64,000 nt of DNA from Bryum argenteum (lineage: Eukaryota > Streptophyta > Bryopsida > Bryales > Bryaceae). This document shows, piece by piece, positions 31,467-43,471 of the stretch. The DNA is taken from contig CM073321.1 in assembly GCA_037043015.1 (NCBI GenBank), forward strand, positions 1,369,001 through 1,433,000. Direction: 5' to 3'. The translations under genes were made by a program, and so were the position numbers. The notes under the pieces are model-generated. The model was not told where the DNA came from and did not search any database. It saw only the letters and a program-made list of their open reading frames with translations. The number at the start of each line of letters is the position of its first letter. The stretch's first letter is position 1.

Positions 31467-32628
31467 TGTGAGCTTAGTTTAGATTAGGAGTGATAGGTTC
31501 AATAAGGAAGGACTAGAAGAGGTAAAAGGCCCCCTAGTGAATCCTTAGTTGGATTAGCGTAAGAATTAGGAACATGGAGTTGGTTTAGAAATTTACCATT
31601 GGCCTTGCTCAACTAAATGTTTGATGTGCATCATTGTGTTTCTAGCTTAAGTGTTTTGGTTTTGTTCATTTAACCTTTGGATCGTGTTTCTGAGTTACAT
31701 TCGTTTGTAGAGGCTTTAAGAGAGAGTGCGTGGAGCGGCGGCCATTCATATATGAAAGCCTTAGATAGGGCTTATGCTCTAATTAGGGTTAGGATAAGCC
31801 GCCTCTTTGGCGGCTCCTATCATGTATTTAATAGCTTGTTTCCAAGCTTTCTTCACCTCTTCAATCTAGTTAGAGGAGGGAAAGGAAGGTCGTGGGCCTC
31901 CATCTTGTTCCACCTCTTCATATTTCAATCAATCTCTTCTCCTCTTGTTCATTGATTCATGTTGGTGTTCTCCCTTTCCTTCTTCTAATACTTAGTAAGT
32001 GAAAGAAGGAAGGCCATGGGCCTCCTTCCCTCTCATCTTGCTCCACTCTTCCCTTGTTTTTGTTCTTGTTTGTAGGTTGTTGTTATTTTGCTCATCTCCT
32101 TGGAGTACCTCTTGATCAAATAGTTATAAGTCCTTTGGATTTTGTTCAAATAGTTTGAGATTAGAGATGATGGCAAATCACTTTAGTAGCTTTCTATTGG
32201 TATATGGCTCGTCTAATTCCGATCAGTAGAGAGGGAGGAATCATCTCCCAAAGTCAAGAGTGTTGAAGGTGTTTCTCGGCGTCCGTGTAGAAAAACAAGC
32301 CCTAGTCAAATGGCAGTGATTCGTAGATTTTTCATCCAATGCTTTTGAAATTTTTAAAGTGTATGCACAATCAAGTTGGCTTTCTAAGAAGCTAAAGCAC
32401 GTCCAATTCCAAGCTAGGATGGAGAAGTGGCGGTCTTAATAATAAGGGCCACTTCAAAAGGCATCCAGACGGGTAGTTTCTTCTTGTTCTTCCTCTTGTT
32501 CCTCATCTTCTCCTTTTTTCCTTTTATCCCTTCTTCATTTCTTATGTGACCTTGATCCCTAATACAACCTTGTGACCAATTGTCACCTTATGACCAATTG
32601 TCACGTCATGGTGGTTTCTTGGCTCACA
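31467..32628 (+). mobile_element. LTR-like block related to 24455-26307, opposite orientation
   Basis: It begins TGTGAGCTTAG and ends TTGGCTCACA. GAAGGAAGGCCATGGGCCTC near 32000, CCAAGCTAGGATG near 32395 and CATGGTGGTTTCTTGGCTCACA at the end match the reverse complement of the left block. A TATA-like ATTTAATAG lies near 31830. Together the two blocks bracket the kinase/methyltransferase cluster as inverted repeats. No target duplication was found. Confidence 0.5.
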
Positions 32629-33384
32629 ATAGGATGATAGGGGAATTAGGACCTTCTGCGTGACCTGCTAAACTGTCATGTGCAGATTAGTTGTGAAAGG
32701 GTAATGAATGCCTAACATGTGTGATAGTGTTGAGGAGAAGTTAGACTTGGAGGTTTCCGCCACACAAAATACAAAGGAAAGAGTCTTTATTCATCCCCTC
32801 TTGTAAAGGGATACCCTAAGTAATCAAGGTTAAAATACGAATTCCAGGGTATGACAGATACGGAAATAGGAGAGAAAGGTTGGAAGTTAGTTGTCATAGT
32901 TGCTATCCTGTGTTGGTTACTTCAGAGAATCCGTGGAAGGATACACAAGTCATCCCCACACATTTATTAGACTTATAAATGTATGAGGAAAAGTAAATGC
33001 AAAAGATGTGTTGTAACACCTCCCCTCACTCTCCCGTGCCCACCCCTCACTCACCCCTCCGCCGCACCCTTATGCTACACCTGCCATGCGCTATCGAAAC
33101 CGACCCTACCAAAATGGCACCCGCCCTCCTTCTATCTATGTATAAAAGGAGGTGGGATGGGCATCTTCAAGGCACGGTCACCACTTTGCTCTCCGTTTAG
33201 GCTCGCTGGGAGTATTATGGTGGCGATTGGCGCTAGTTTACTGCAGAGCTGATGTCAAAATTAGTTTGCGTAGGACACTAGAGCAAACTATTATTTATTG
33301 TACCAGATTTTATAGGATACACTGTATTGGCTACAAGAAGCATCATCCTCTAGTTACTAATGCGATGGGAATCCAACGATAAAC
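32629..33384. other. Probable LTR or promoter fragment, no gene
   Basis: TGTTGTAACACCTCCCC at about 33009 resembles a chromovirus LTR start. GTATAAAAGG near 33140 is a good TATA box. Ends and flanking duplications could not be defined and no conserved protein is seen. Confidence 0.35.
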
Positions 33385-34640
33385 AAGAAGAGAGTGGAAT
33401 TTGTAGTTGAAATTTTTGGATAATGGGAACGTTACTTGTGTTTTTTGCAACCCAACATTGAACTACAAAGTTAACGCAAACATGCATTTATGCACTTTAG
33501 CTACAAACCTAGAACCAAGAAGAGTGTGCAATTCCTTGTACCTCATTCTGTTTGCAGCAGATTTGCAAATTGAGGGGGCATAGTTTCCGCACGAATGATT
33601 GATGAGAACATTTACGGTGGAGATTCTACTACTGATGGTCCTTCCAAGGCAATTCCTAGTGGTTCTTCATGCCGTTTAGTTGTTTATACAGACACAGAGG
33701 GTGGAGTGAGGGGTGCAAGTCCTCATACAGGGGGAAGAGATGCGTACGTGTTAGAAGGACATGACAATCGACACTCCATATGAGAAGGCCGAGGCGCATC
33801 AAATTCCATGAGGTTCGTCGCAGCACGCTAAAGTAGCATAAAAGAATTGGATGATGAGAAAATTGGATGAAAAGTGGGCAAATTGTTTCTGTGATGCAAA
33901 TATCTCATTTGACATGGCCAAAAATCCATTTTTTATTCAAGGCGAGATTTGCTATGTTCCTTTGTCTTATCACCAGTTTGGGACTATTTTCATAGAATTG
34001 AGTAGAGTGCGAGTCGCGAAGGAGATTGAGTCTAAAACAGGATTTGCGAAAACTATGTACGGGGTGTCCATATGCACTGATGGTTGGGACGATGTTAATT
34101 GTACGCCTCTAATGAATGTGATGCTGACTTGCCCATCTGGAGATGTATTTCTAGAATGCATTGACACCAATAGGCACATGAAATTTGCGACGTATATAGC
34201 AGACATAGTCCAAGTATTCATTGTGAAGGTGGGACCTAAAAATGTGACAGTAGTGTGTATGGATAACACTGCAAATATGCTTGGAGCAATTAAATGTATC
34301 ATAGAGGAGTATCCATGAATTTTCTCGCAATGATGCATGGAACATGCTTTAGATCTCTTATTGGAAAATTGAGCAAAGATCAAGATTTTCAAGGACCTTA
34401 TTGAGAGGGCGAGGAAGTTGTGCCAATATATTAAGAACCATCATGCAACAATGGCAACATTTCATGAATTGAGTCCTAAACTATTGATCTTGGAGATTAA
34501 TGAGACAAGCTTTGCATATAATATGTTGATGTTGGACCGACTCGTAAAACTGAAGCTGGCCCTATATGAATTGAAATACCAACTCCCTGTTCGGAACTAC
34601 CCCAGTACATTGAGGGACACAATGAAAGAGGAGTAGACAG
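33385..34640 (+). pseudogene. Second hAT transposase relic
   Basis: A BED-like start (GNVTCVFCNPTLNYKVNANM near 33425) is followed after a gap by KLDEKWANCFCDANISFDMA, GVSICTDGWDDVNCTPLMNV and VVCMDNTANMLGAIK. These parallel KWASFFYKANIAFNV and the matching segments of the first hAT gene. TGA codons interrupt it at 34316-34318, near 34330 and near 34370, and TAG at about 34634 ends the frame. The hATC domain is absent, so the relic is 3'-truncated as well as decayed. It is a different, diverged hAT copy on the other strand. Confidence 0.8.
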
Positions 34641-34954
34641 CCACCGCCATGCGCGATGTGATGCACACCATTGAGGATGCGGTGCAAGAATGCAAGAATT
34701 TAATTTAAATGACTAAGGGTGTGTTAAGCAGGGATGTCGAAATGGATATCTTTTAAGTTCTTTTGGGCGGAGGTCCTGACGTCCGTCCAGGACTGTCCAA
34801 ACAAACGTCCAAGGGGTAAATTCGAATTACTACGACAACAGTAAAATTTCTAACCGTTAGATTGTTTTCAAGGGCGCATCTTACTTGTTCAAAGTGTCGT
34901 AGTGAAGTGTCATAGTGACCATTAGATTGGATATCGCGGCCCACGACCATTAGA

Positions 34955-35240
34955 TTGGTTACAGCCAACCGACTGGTGGACAGCGGTCAGAATAGTCGCA
35001 GCCAACCTATCAGTCCTCCTATCGGTCGTACGCCGTCCGATCAAGCGCGGCTGCAAGCCGTTCGATCGAGTGCAGTTGATCGATTGGCCGCAAGCCGTTT
35101 GATCGATCGCGGCCGATCCATTGGCTTCACGCCGTCTGATCGATCGCGGTTGACCGATCAGCGTTGGCGGTCTGATAGGTCAAGCCGGTTGGCTAGGCGA
35201 CCGTCAGATCTAGGTCGATCGATCGGCCAGGTGACCGCGG
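34955..35240. repeat. GATCG/GGCCG-rich array upstream of a TATA box
   Basis: Imperfect copies of CGTTTGATCGATCGCGGCCG and similar palindromic words are packed in 285 bp. It differs from the GGCGACCG arrays in sequence but is alike in size, GC richness, palindromic character and position next to a TATA box. Confidence 0.75.
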
Positions 35241-35242
35241 CC

Positions 35243-35250
35243 TATATAAG
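35243..35250 (+). promoter_or_regulatory. TATA box
   Basis: TATATAAG lies in GGCCTATATAAGGCC, itself a palindrome, directly downstream of the GC-rich array. A pyrimidine-rich leader follows and then a candidate splice donor GCAG|GTAATT at about 35317. Confidence 0.65.
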
Positions 35251-35479
35251 GCCGACCGCTCGTCCTCCTCCGCACTTCTTTCCTCCTTTGTCACGGTGCA
35301 AAGTGGTTGTTGGCAGGTAATTCTTTGAATATTCCATCCGCTGGCTCCTTATTCTGGATGGAGAAAAGTCTTTTTATTTGTAAAGGGGGGAGAGTTTGCT
35401 ATTTTTTTCAAAAAAATTTGCTAAATTCTTGCACCACTTTGTGACTTGAAGAAAACACGTGGAAATTGACTTGGTCAAG

Positions 35480-35919
35480 ATGCCAAAGATGAAGAAGAAG
35501 CATGGCGCTGGGGGGACTGGGGGCCTTACGCGTGTTGCGTTTTTCAAACTGCCGCGTTGTGAGAACCCAACAAATTAGTGTAAGAAATTTCTCCGGGAGT
35601 TCATTGTAAAATTTTATGAGACCAACAGTCTTTCAAGTTTGTTCAGGTCGATATATTGAAGAAGTTCTAGAAAACCAATCGAGCGGATGATGTGGAGTTT
35701 GTGGATGTGGCATTGAGGGCGCATTGTTTTCAACGGTTGATGAGGGCGTTTTCCAATAATTCAAACCGGCGCGGCTCCATAGGATGGTGGAACTCGGAAG
35801 AAAGAAGACTACTGGAGAGTACGCGCACGAATAATTTGATAGTAATTCTTGAGACGGCCTATAATATTGAAATTAAGAAGAAGAAACACGTAATTCATTA
35901 TAATGGGAATATATACTGA
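35480..35919 (+). pseudogene. Unrecognised gene fragment downstream of the TATA box
   Basis: An ATG at 35480 opens a basic N-terminus (MPKMKKKHGAGGTGG). Stops at about 35575 and 35650 break it. A later open segment reads DDVEFVDVALRAHCFQRLMR and ends at 35919. It may be one decayed protein. No family is recognised. Confidence 0.3.
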
Positions 35920-36153
35920 TTTTGGTAATTAGGAGGACTTCCATTTAGATCGATTCTGACCTGCTTAGTTACCAAATCACTAGGTTTTTACTGATAATGA
36001 TGAATTTTCTCAATATAAAAGACAATCATAGAAAAGAATTCATAATGCAAGTTAAGAAATATGCTCCCCCAAGAGAAAATTTTATTGATATGAAAGCACA
36101 AATACAATTTATTGGTGTAATTGTAGACCTCCAACAGGTAGGCATTCTATTAT

Positions 36154-37455
36154 CTACCAATTACGACGTGGCGGAGAGGAGGTATCACCACAAGAATCTT
36201 TCTTAGTGAATACAGGGTCCTCACTACGTGTGTATTTAGAGAAGGCAGGTTCGTCCATCTCCATAAGCCCACCACTTCTACGACACTTCGGTGCACGTCT
36301 CCGTAATAGACGGTGAGTCTCAGTCGAAAATCGTGTTGGATGAACGCGAGTGTTTGCCCCAAGAGATAAGGAGCAATGAGCCACAATATTTGGCAAGGAA
36401 CTATTTAGCTCAACTCGAGCTAAATAGGCACAGCCATTGACGACGGGGTTGCGTAATATAGCTTCACCTTGGGGTGCCGCTGCAACCAAGGTCATCACAC
36501 CGATTCGATCATGGCCGGTTGCAATAATTGGTTGAATCTAAATAGGGGGACTGTCTACTACACCATCATTGTCATTATCCATGTCCTCCTTCGTGTAGTC
36601 TACAGCCGACGCGTCGTCCGGAGCACAGTAGATTAGCCGTCCCCGCATTCGTTCTCAGAAAGTTCTGGAGTCGTCACTAGTAATGGAAGCCTCTGACACC
36701 GTTGAAGGACCAATTGCAAGATTTGCTTGCAAAGCACATGATGGACGTGGAGAGAGCTGACGTCCAACAGCAACAACCTGGTTTATAAACACAGCCATTT
36801 TAGCAAGTGAGTCCAAGACACTAAGTGCAATGAAAAATGTACACAATATAACAACGCATTTAATCATGTATGTCGAGGGTGGATTTACCAATCGATCTAC
36901 AATATATCTCCATCTAAGCAACCGATAAACATAAGGTTTCTAGGATGAAAATCAGAATAATACCACTGATAAAAGAATTTAAGGCAAATTCTTCCCACTG
37001 ATTTGGTCCTGATTCCACAAATATAGAAGATTACGGCTCAAGAGCATATACAACTCTGAGTCCTTTGACAGTTCATTATGCGTGGGTCTACGATGGCGCA
37101 TAGTCTCGGGAAAATTCTCAAGACCGTTCAAATGCACAAAAAGGCATATCTCGCCTATCCTCTTTAATAAGTCGGACATTGGCTCCTCTGGACAGGAATG
37201 GTTCCACGGAACAGTGAAAAGTGTGTTCTTTGTGGGAACCGCAATGCAAGTCTCAGGCTTGGAATCGACAATGAGCAAGTTATCGTCATTGAAATTGGCA
37301 CCCTTCCTAGGATACAACCGCCGTCGAGGATATTTTAAGACGATGGGATTTGTCATGCCGGGGTACTTGGCGAATGCGTAATTCTTCAACAACAGATTAT
37401 CGCATTGGTTGGAAGCCAAGACAAGTCCAGGGGTAGCGTCTGACTTCGAGAACAA
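36154..37455 (-). pseudogene. Unrecognised minus-strand gene fragments
   Basis: An upstream open segment at 36979-37455 reads GLVLASNQCDNLLLKNYAFA, then PRRRLYPRKGANFNDDNLLI and VPWNHSCPEEPMSDLLKRIG. Another at 36655-36921 and a third at 36154-36498 follow, with gaps that could be introns or decay. The NHSCPEEP segment might correspond to the HPCEKP-like part of a DNA methyltransferase, but this is weak. A copy of the TTTAGCTCGA palindrome lies in the last segment at 36403-36425. Confidence 0.3.
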
Positions 37456-37499
37456 AAAGGAGCAGAGTCCATGGACAACCTTAGGCTCTAGGGTACTCC

Positions 37500-38060
37500 A
37501 GACGTGGATGTGGCAAATTTAGTAAGCAAAGGAACCCGGTCAACCCGGGACGACACTAGACGACCCTGCCGGCAACTAAGGTTGGGACGGTGGAGGAAAA
37601 CACCGGAGGATTATTGGGATCCGGAAAAGACAGGCACTCTGCAGGCGTTGCGGTAGACACAGAGGCCATTGAATATAGGACCCCGTCCAACTCCAACATC
37701 ACATTCAACCACTTGGGCTTGGATCGTAAAAGACTGCGGGAGATATGCGTAATGGGTAGCTCGGGCGAGATACGCTGTTTGGGATGTTTGGACGGTCATG
37801 CCTGCATTGAGGGAACACCTAACAATGGCAAATGGTATTAAAACAAGAGGGTGTGTTCCTTGCGAAATTCTGAAGTATGCAAAGAACTGCCAGCACTAAT
37901 TGGGTATTGAACCGCAACACTCAGAGGTAACATGAGGTGGTTGGCGGGGGATTTTGAAGCAATCGGACGGAACAAGGTATTCAGAAGGGGGGCCTGGTAG
38001 AAAAGGACGAAGTTTAGGGCCTTGTGATGAGAAGGACGCAGACTCACTGAAGACAATAAG
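37500..38060. other. Ambiguous open frames, no assigned gene
   Basis: Both strands carry plausible-looking open segments (plus 37590-37841 and minus 37838-38056). Neither shows a motif that lets me choose between them. Confidence 0.3.
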
Positions 38061-40168
38061 TGATGTGAAATAAAAGAGTCTCAATTTTATTGAATGATAT
38101 TTCAATAAGTACAACGATTATAAGTGTACTATGTACAAAAAGCGAAACAGCATCCAATAATTTGGAGACTACTCGTCGACCTACTCGCCGCCATCGGTGC
38201 CGGACTCCTGTCAAACAAGAAGCGCCGGCTTTAAGATTACTAAATGCGAAAACTTCAAGACATGAGGAAATAGCAGAGCAACTGCCATAACCAGCAACGA
38301 TCACAAAGACAAAGAGAAGAAAAGGATAGTAACTAACCTCTGGATTTACCGGTGAAGTTATAGCCGTCTCAGTAGCAGCCACGGGAGAGTCATTGGAAGG
38401 AGCAACCTCTGAATGCTCCCCCACATCCAATGCGACAGCAGAGGTGTGATGGGTCGGCGTCGGCGCTGCCTCAGACGGGACATCATCCTCTTTTGCCAGC
38501 TTCTCCGAAATCTCGAGGGGTATGGGGCGGGGTGCGATCTCCGGTTCAGCAACAATAACAGGTTGTGGAGGCGCGACGATTGCTGGTGGACTCGCGTCAT
38601 AGATGCTGAGGCGAGGTTGATTAGGGTTGATGGAAGCAATGGGGACATGAATACTAGGCAGTTGGGATAAGATATTTCCGAATGATTGAAACATCTGCTC
38701 CATCTTGCCCAGTGCCATGCGGGTTTCAGACTGAGAGCTCAGGAATGTGGACTCCAATCTGTCCACTCGAGCATTTGCGGCTGCAATGTCTACTAACCTT
38801 TGCTTCTCCCTCTCCGCTTCTTCCTTTACCTTGCGAGCCTTCTGCGCCTCCTTCTCTTGCCGCAACTGTGCTCGCTTCTGATCCTTCGTGAGCATAGGGG
38901 CGACAATTTCCAGCTTTACTGGTGGTTGTGAAGGCTCTCCAGGTTCCTTGGGCCCGACAAGAAGTAGAGGATCATCTTCATCGCTTTTGGGCTTTGGAGA
39001 ACTAGGCTCCTCCGAGAAGTCGTAATACCGGATTACTTTGTTATCCTCCGGCTCGTTTTCAGGCTTCCAGACCCCTTTCACAAACCATTTGTCGTACTTC
39101 CCCTTCTCAATCTGCCTCCTGGGTGCGCTCTGCGGGCATTGGGGAGGAGGCGCCAAAGTAGTCTCCCCCTGGGATGGATCAGGAGCCACCTCGTCTACTA
39201 AGGTCATGGCCGCGAGGTCAGCATCATCAGCGTGGTCATCGTCATCGCCGTCGCCATCGCTCGAACCCTCAACATCGTCATTGTTTGACGAGTCAGAGCT
39301 GTCGGATGTTGGTGCATCCCGTGGCAGTCGCTCTTGTCCAGGTTCTACATTGTCTTCGCCAAAGAGATCCCGGTAGATGTGATCATTCGAGTTCTTTGAA
39401 CGAATCTCCCTTCAAAAACCCGAGGGTGGAACCCTGTGTTGAACCGGAGTCCCAGCGTCTTAAAGATCGACGACCCCAGGAGACTGTTGGTTTAGCTCGA
39501 CTCGAGCTAAATCCTCCTCCGATAGAAGAACACGACGCACGCGCTAGAGAGGGGGGGCTCTAAATGTCCCCGACGACATCACAGGCACCATAGTTGGCAT
39601 CGAGCGCCCTCTCTGCTTGAGGCACAACAGTGCTTCTGGACCGAGTAGCCTCTCCAGCTCGCGCCTCAGAAGATAAACGCTTGGCAGATTCGCGCAGGGT
39701 GGCCTGTGCTGTACTGCTGCCATGAGACGTAGAAGACCGAGCTCGACCGCTTCCACGACCCTGAGGGGGAGCACGAGCAGAACCACGACCACGAGGGGGA
39801 GCACGAGCAGTACCGGACGGGATTGCCACCGCAGCCCAGTCAATAGCGGGAGGAGATACAAGGGGAACAGTTGAATCCATGGGGGAATTCATCCCCGCCA
39901 GAGAAGAAGGACCACCTACATCTTCACGCTCGTGCTCCGAAGCTGAAGAGTCGTCGCTTACAGGCTGAGTGGACTTCTTCTTGGACTTCCTCTTCTTTCC
40001 CTTCTCCGACCCTTCAGCAGAAGGCTTCGGACCGCGATTAGCTTCCGGATTAACGTATGCTGCGACGTTGATATCGTTGTAGTCCAGATGTTGGTAGTCC
40101 GTCGCAGCATTTGTATAAGCCTCCGCCTCGATCTTGCTGATAACAACATATGTCTCAGCCTGGCACAT

Positions 40169-40378
40169 CTGTTTTAGAAGGAGACAGAAACTTATAACAC
40201 TAAGACGAAATAGCTCGACTTGAGCTAAAAGGCCATGGACAAAATACAATGTTTGAAGAGATCTAAGCATGAGACCGTTTAGCTCGAGTCGAGCTAAACG
40301 AGCATGAGACCGTTTAGCTTGACTCAAGCTAAACGAGCTTGAGCATTTCCAATTAAAGTAATGGTGCGAGGTACTTAC
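40169..40378 (-). other. Spliceosomal intron with three palindromes
   Basis: Donor AATT|GTAAGTACC and acceptor CTAAAACAG|ATGTGCC. The intron is accidentally open in frame. It contains palindromes at 40211-40231, 40277-40299 and 40312-40334. Removing it joins PMVAGI to MCQAETYVVI, which restores the methyltransferase-like C-terminal motif. Confidence 0.75.
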
Positions 40379-41719
40379 AATTCCAGCCACCATTGGCTTT
40401 GCGCCACCCATTATCAATAAAAACTTCCCTCCCGGAGATGAGAACATCTTCAACACCCGACAGTAGAACTCCAATCGCAGCTCGGTGTCACTGAGACCAA
40501 GGTCGTGTTCTCTGTACGCGTCGGGCTTTGAGTAGAGGGGCAACTCTGGAGCGTAGAATACAGAGGGTATTGCATCCAACACACTGTGAGCATGGCTGCT
40601 CTTCTTGACAAGGAAGAGGAGGGGGAGCAAGTGCTTCTCTAAAGCTTTTCCCTCTGCAATGCCGTTGAAACACTCGTTGCTGGCAGGCATGTAGTTGGCT
40701 GCCTTGCGAGCGTACTCGTCCTTCAACTTCTTGTCGACGTAAACCACTGCCTGGCAATGACGGTCGACTTTGGAGGTGATGAACATCCAGACCTCGGGAT
40801 TCTTGATGTGAGGATCGGTCACGGTGTCTGCCCACACATCAAGGAATTCTTGGAAGTATGGACTCTCCGTGTCGTCCACTCTACTTCCACTACCAAGGAC
40901 AGATCGTAAAACAATCAAGCCGATATCACACTTGCTAGATTGGTTCCAGGCGTAGTCCTTGTCCCAAATCCCGAATTTGAATTCGGAAGAGTAAAAGTAC
41001 CGCATGTAAACGATCGGTGGAGGAGGTTCAAACGTCCCTTTGACATCCAGGAACTTGTTGAAGAACTCGGCTGCATATTCCGAAATCTCTGCTGCACTCC
41101 TATTCTTCGTTTGCTTTTGGCGGTAGAGGGGAAAGAACGAGTCGTTCGGGACCGAGAGAAGCATGGACATAGTCCGACGAGTCAGATTGTATTCCACCTT
41201 AAATTTCCTCCAGTTGTCGACGTCGAAGTGCCACTCGGAGTCGAACAAACCCAGTGAGGGTTTGAGGTTGTGCAATTCCCTCGCGACAGTGTTCTTCCTC
41301 TTTCGATTCTCGACCCACTGCTTCGCACTCATACACTGGAATTATTTCTTCGCAGGCTTTCTCACGGCCACCTTCGGGTAGGGCAACCTTCAATCCGGAG
41401 TCTCGTTCAGCAAGTGCTGCGCCAACACCTCGAGGTTCTCCGCGTCTAACTGCCCCATTCCCTTGAAGAACTCCTTGCTCAAGCTGAACTTCTTTGCGGC
41501 GGTTTCCCAATCTTTTGCCTGATTGAATGGGAGCTCGGTGTCGGGGTCGATCAGCTCTCCAATTCCGTAGTCGGTGATGAACCTCTTCCACAACTCGTAG
41601 ACGTCGTCCGGAGATGTGATGATGAGGAGCTCGTTGCGAAGGTCGGACGGTCTGACGATCTTGTCCTTCGCGTTAGTATTGATGCTGATAAACCTCTACA
41701 CCATAGCAGCCGCGAATGC

Positions 41720-41856
41720 CTGCACCAAAGCCAAACAAATAAGGAACAAGCTATGTTGTTTTAGCTCGAATCGAGCTAAAACGGCGTCCCGAAAAACGTA
41801 GACAAATAATGCGATCTAAGCCAACCAGAAATAGAATAGAACAAGTAATCTCATAC
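41720..41856 (-). other. Spliceosomal intron with palindrome
   Basis: Donor GAG|GTATGAG and acceptor TTTGGTGCAG|GCATTC join HYE to AFAAAMV in phase 0. The intron carries GTTTTAGCTCGAATCGAGCTAAAAC (41758-41782), a perfect palindrome apart from its centre. Confidence 0.75.
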
Positions 41857-41957
41857 CTCATAATGCTAACGGTTATCTACTTCAAGCGGTGTTTCACGTC
41901 GGTGTGGCTTCTTCAATTTTTGAGGGCGGCCATAGTCTTCCCAAACCTTTCTAGGGC

Positions 41958-42647
41958 CTAGGAAGGAATGAACGTGTCAGCATTGTTCGTCTTGTTCGCC
42001 ATGGCCGACACGTCCAGAATCTTGCCAATGTCGGAATGCCACACAACATGGGCTTTCCATGTCTGCAGGGCGAGGATCTTCGCCTCGTCGACCTTCTTGT
42101 TACAAATCAGCTGTTTCGCAGCCTCAACGTGGTGCTGCCCGTCGATTATACGGAACCGACAACTTTGGACCAGATCTTCCCAATCCCAAATCTCAGGCTC
42201 ATCTTTAATCTTCGGCATAATGATGATGGTTTGCCTGGAAGTAACATCGAGGGAATTCATCAAGATGTTCTTGTAATGCGCTATTCCGGCCGGTTCCAAA
42301 GATCGGACGATAAACCTTGGTTCTTCCGGGTCGAGCAGGTCGATCGACACGTCAAGCGGATTGTCGCGATTGAAGACATAACACTCTGCACAGTTGTCCC
42401 AATAGTCCTTCAGAGACTTCGTCGCTTTCTCATATTTGATCTCCTTCTCCGAGACAGCCACATTCATTGTAGGGTTAATGAACGTAAGTGCGCTGCCGGA
42501 GGATTTGCTCCTTTTGGAGCCAGAGCTGGATGAGATTGGGTTTGGCCGCTTCGATCCCTGCCCACCTTGACTTCTCTCTGGAGTGCCTAGACCCGATAGA
42601 GCATTCCCGGATGGAGCCTGCAACAGTAGACTCCCGGACCGTTTCAT
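41958..42647 (-). other. ParB/sulfiredoxin-like domain exon
   Basis: The open frame starts inside a basic/Ser linker (GSKRPNPISSSSGSKRSKS) and contains NPLDVSIDLLDPEEPRF, then FRIIDGQHHVEAAKQL. The DGQHHVEAAK segment matches the conserved D-G-x-H-R-x-x-A core of ParB-like domains, with His for the usual Arg. In phages and bacteria such domains are often fused to DNA methyltransferases; that pairing is reproduced here. Confidence 0.65.
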
Positions 42648-43149
42648 CGAAGCCTTGCCTTTCTTTTTGGCAGTTTTGAAATCAGAAAGAGCCTTCTAGA
42701 TCTCACGAAGGCTTTCGGCGAAGAAACATTGGGCAGCAATTTCGTGTCGATATGATGAAGCTGAGTGGGATTCACCTTGCCGAACATATAATTGCGGATG
42801 AAGTCGTGGGAGAAAAGGACTTCATTGGGGGGAAATACAATAGTAAAGACAAAACCTTCAACCTCCACTGCTTCGAACTTGATCAGGAGGAATTCGTTTT
42901 CATAAGTAACAAGCCCGATGAAGGCATCAAGACACAGAAGTAAAATGCCCCGTGAGACCCCGATTGTTGATAGAAGAAGAAATGTGTCTTGTTCATTGGA
43001 CGAATAGACTAAGAGTTGATGAAATTTGTCTTGGGGGTCCACAACCTCCCCCATTGCGCGTCCACAGCAATAGCTGCAAGCGGATTGTCTGCTACTTGGA
43101 GTTGTACTGGTGCAAGGAATCCCTCCAGTGCTTGCATGTTATAAGTGAG

Positions 43150-43241
43150 CTGTGCATAACAAATTAACAGAGGGCGAATTAGCTCGATTCGAGCTAAATG
43201 AACACATCAGATGGGAACATCGATATGAAGTGGAGTATTAC
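43150..43241 (-). other. First intron with palindrome
   Basis: Donor CTGAG|GTAATA and acceptor TGCACAG|CTCACT. The 92 bp intron contains AATTAGCTCGATTCGAGCTAAATG at 43177-43200. Confidence 0.7.
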
Positions 43242-43471
43242 CTCAGGAAGAGACTCTTGCTGCTCCGCTTCCATGTCGACTTCGATTTCAGGCTCGGCAG
43301 GTGCATTCGCAGCCATCTGAACAATTCTGGCACTTTGTTTGGTTCTCGGCATCACTGTCATTCAACAAATGAGAATCACATGTAAGATTCACAAGGGCAG
43401 TAGAACATCGTCATTATCTTGACGATCAAATCCGGGAAGAACTTTTACATGTCTTGTTTAAGTGGCGAGAT

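Larger units (their letters stand above)
38181..43352 (-). pseudogene. ParB-like plus DNA-methyltransferase-like multi-exon gene, decayed
   Basis: Reading leftwards from ATG 43352 (MPRTKQSARIVQMAANAPAE). Exon 1 is 43242-43352. Exon 2 starts 43149 (LQVADNPLAAIAVDAQWGR). At 41958-42647 a ParB/sulfiredoxin-like domain shows FRIIDGQHHVEAAKQL. At 39560-41332 a domain ends in REHDLGLSDTELRLEFY and SSPGGKFLLIMGGAKPMVAG, then ETYVVISKIEAEAY, like the SAM-binding end of DNA adenine/cytosine-N4 methyltransferases. A coiled-coil tail at 38338-39370 (QLRQEKEAQKARKVKEEAER) leads to the last exon (ESGTDGGE, TAG 38181). Introns at 43150-43241, 41720-41856, 40169-40378 and 38208-38337 keep frame. In-frame TAGs near 42690, 41870 and 41700 and several frameshifts mark decay. 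One gene or two adjoining genes is unsettled. Confidence 0.6.

Noticed and set aside
42752-42943. Plus-strand open frame opposite the ParB gene exon
   Set aside because: It reads protein-like, but the opposite strand carries the continuous upstream part of the ParB-methyltransferase gene with consistent splice sites.
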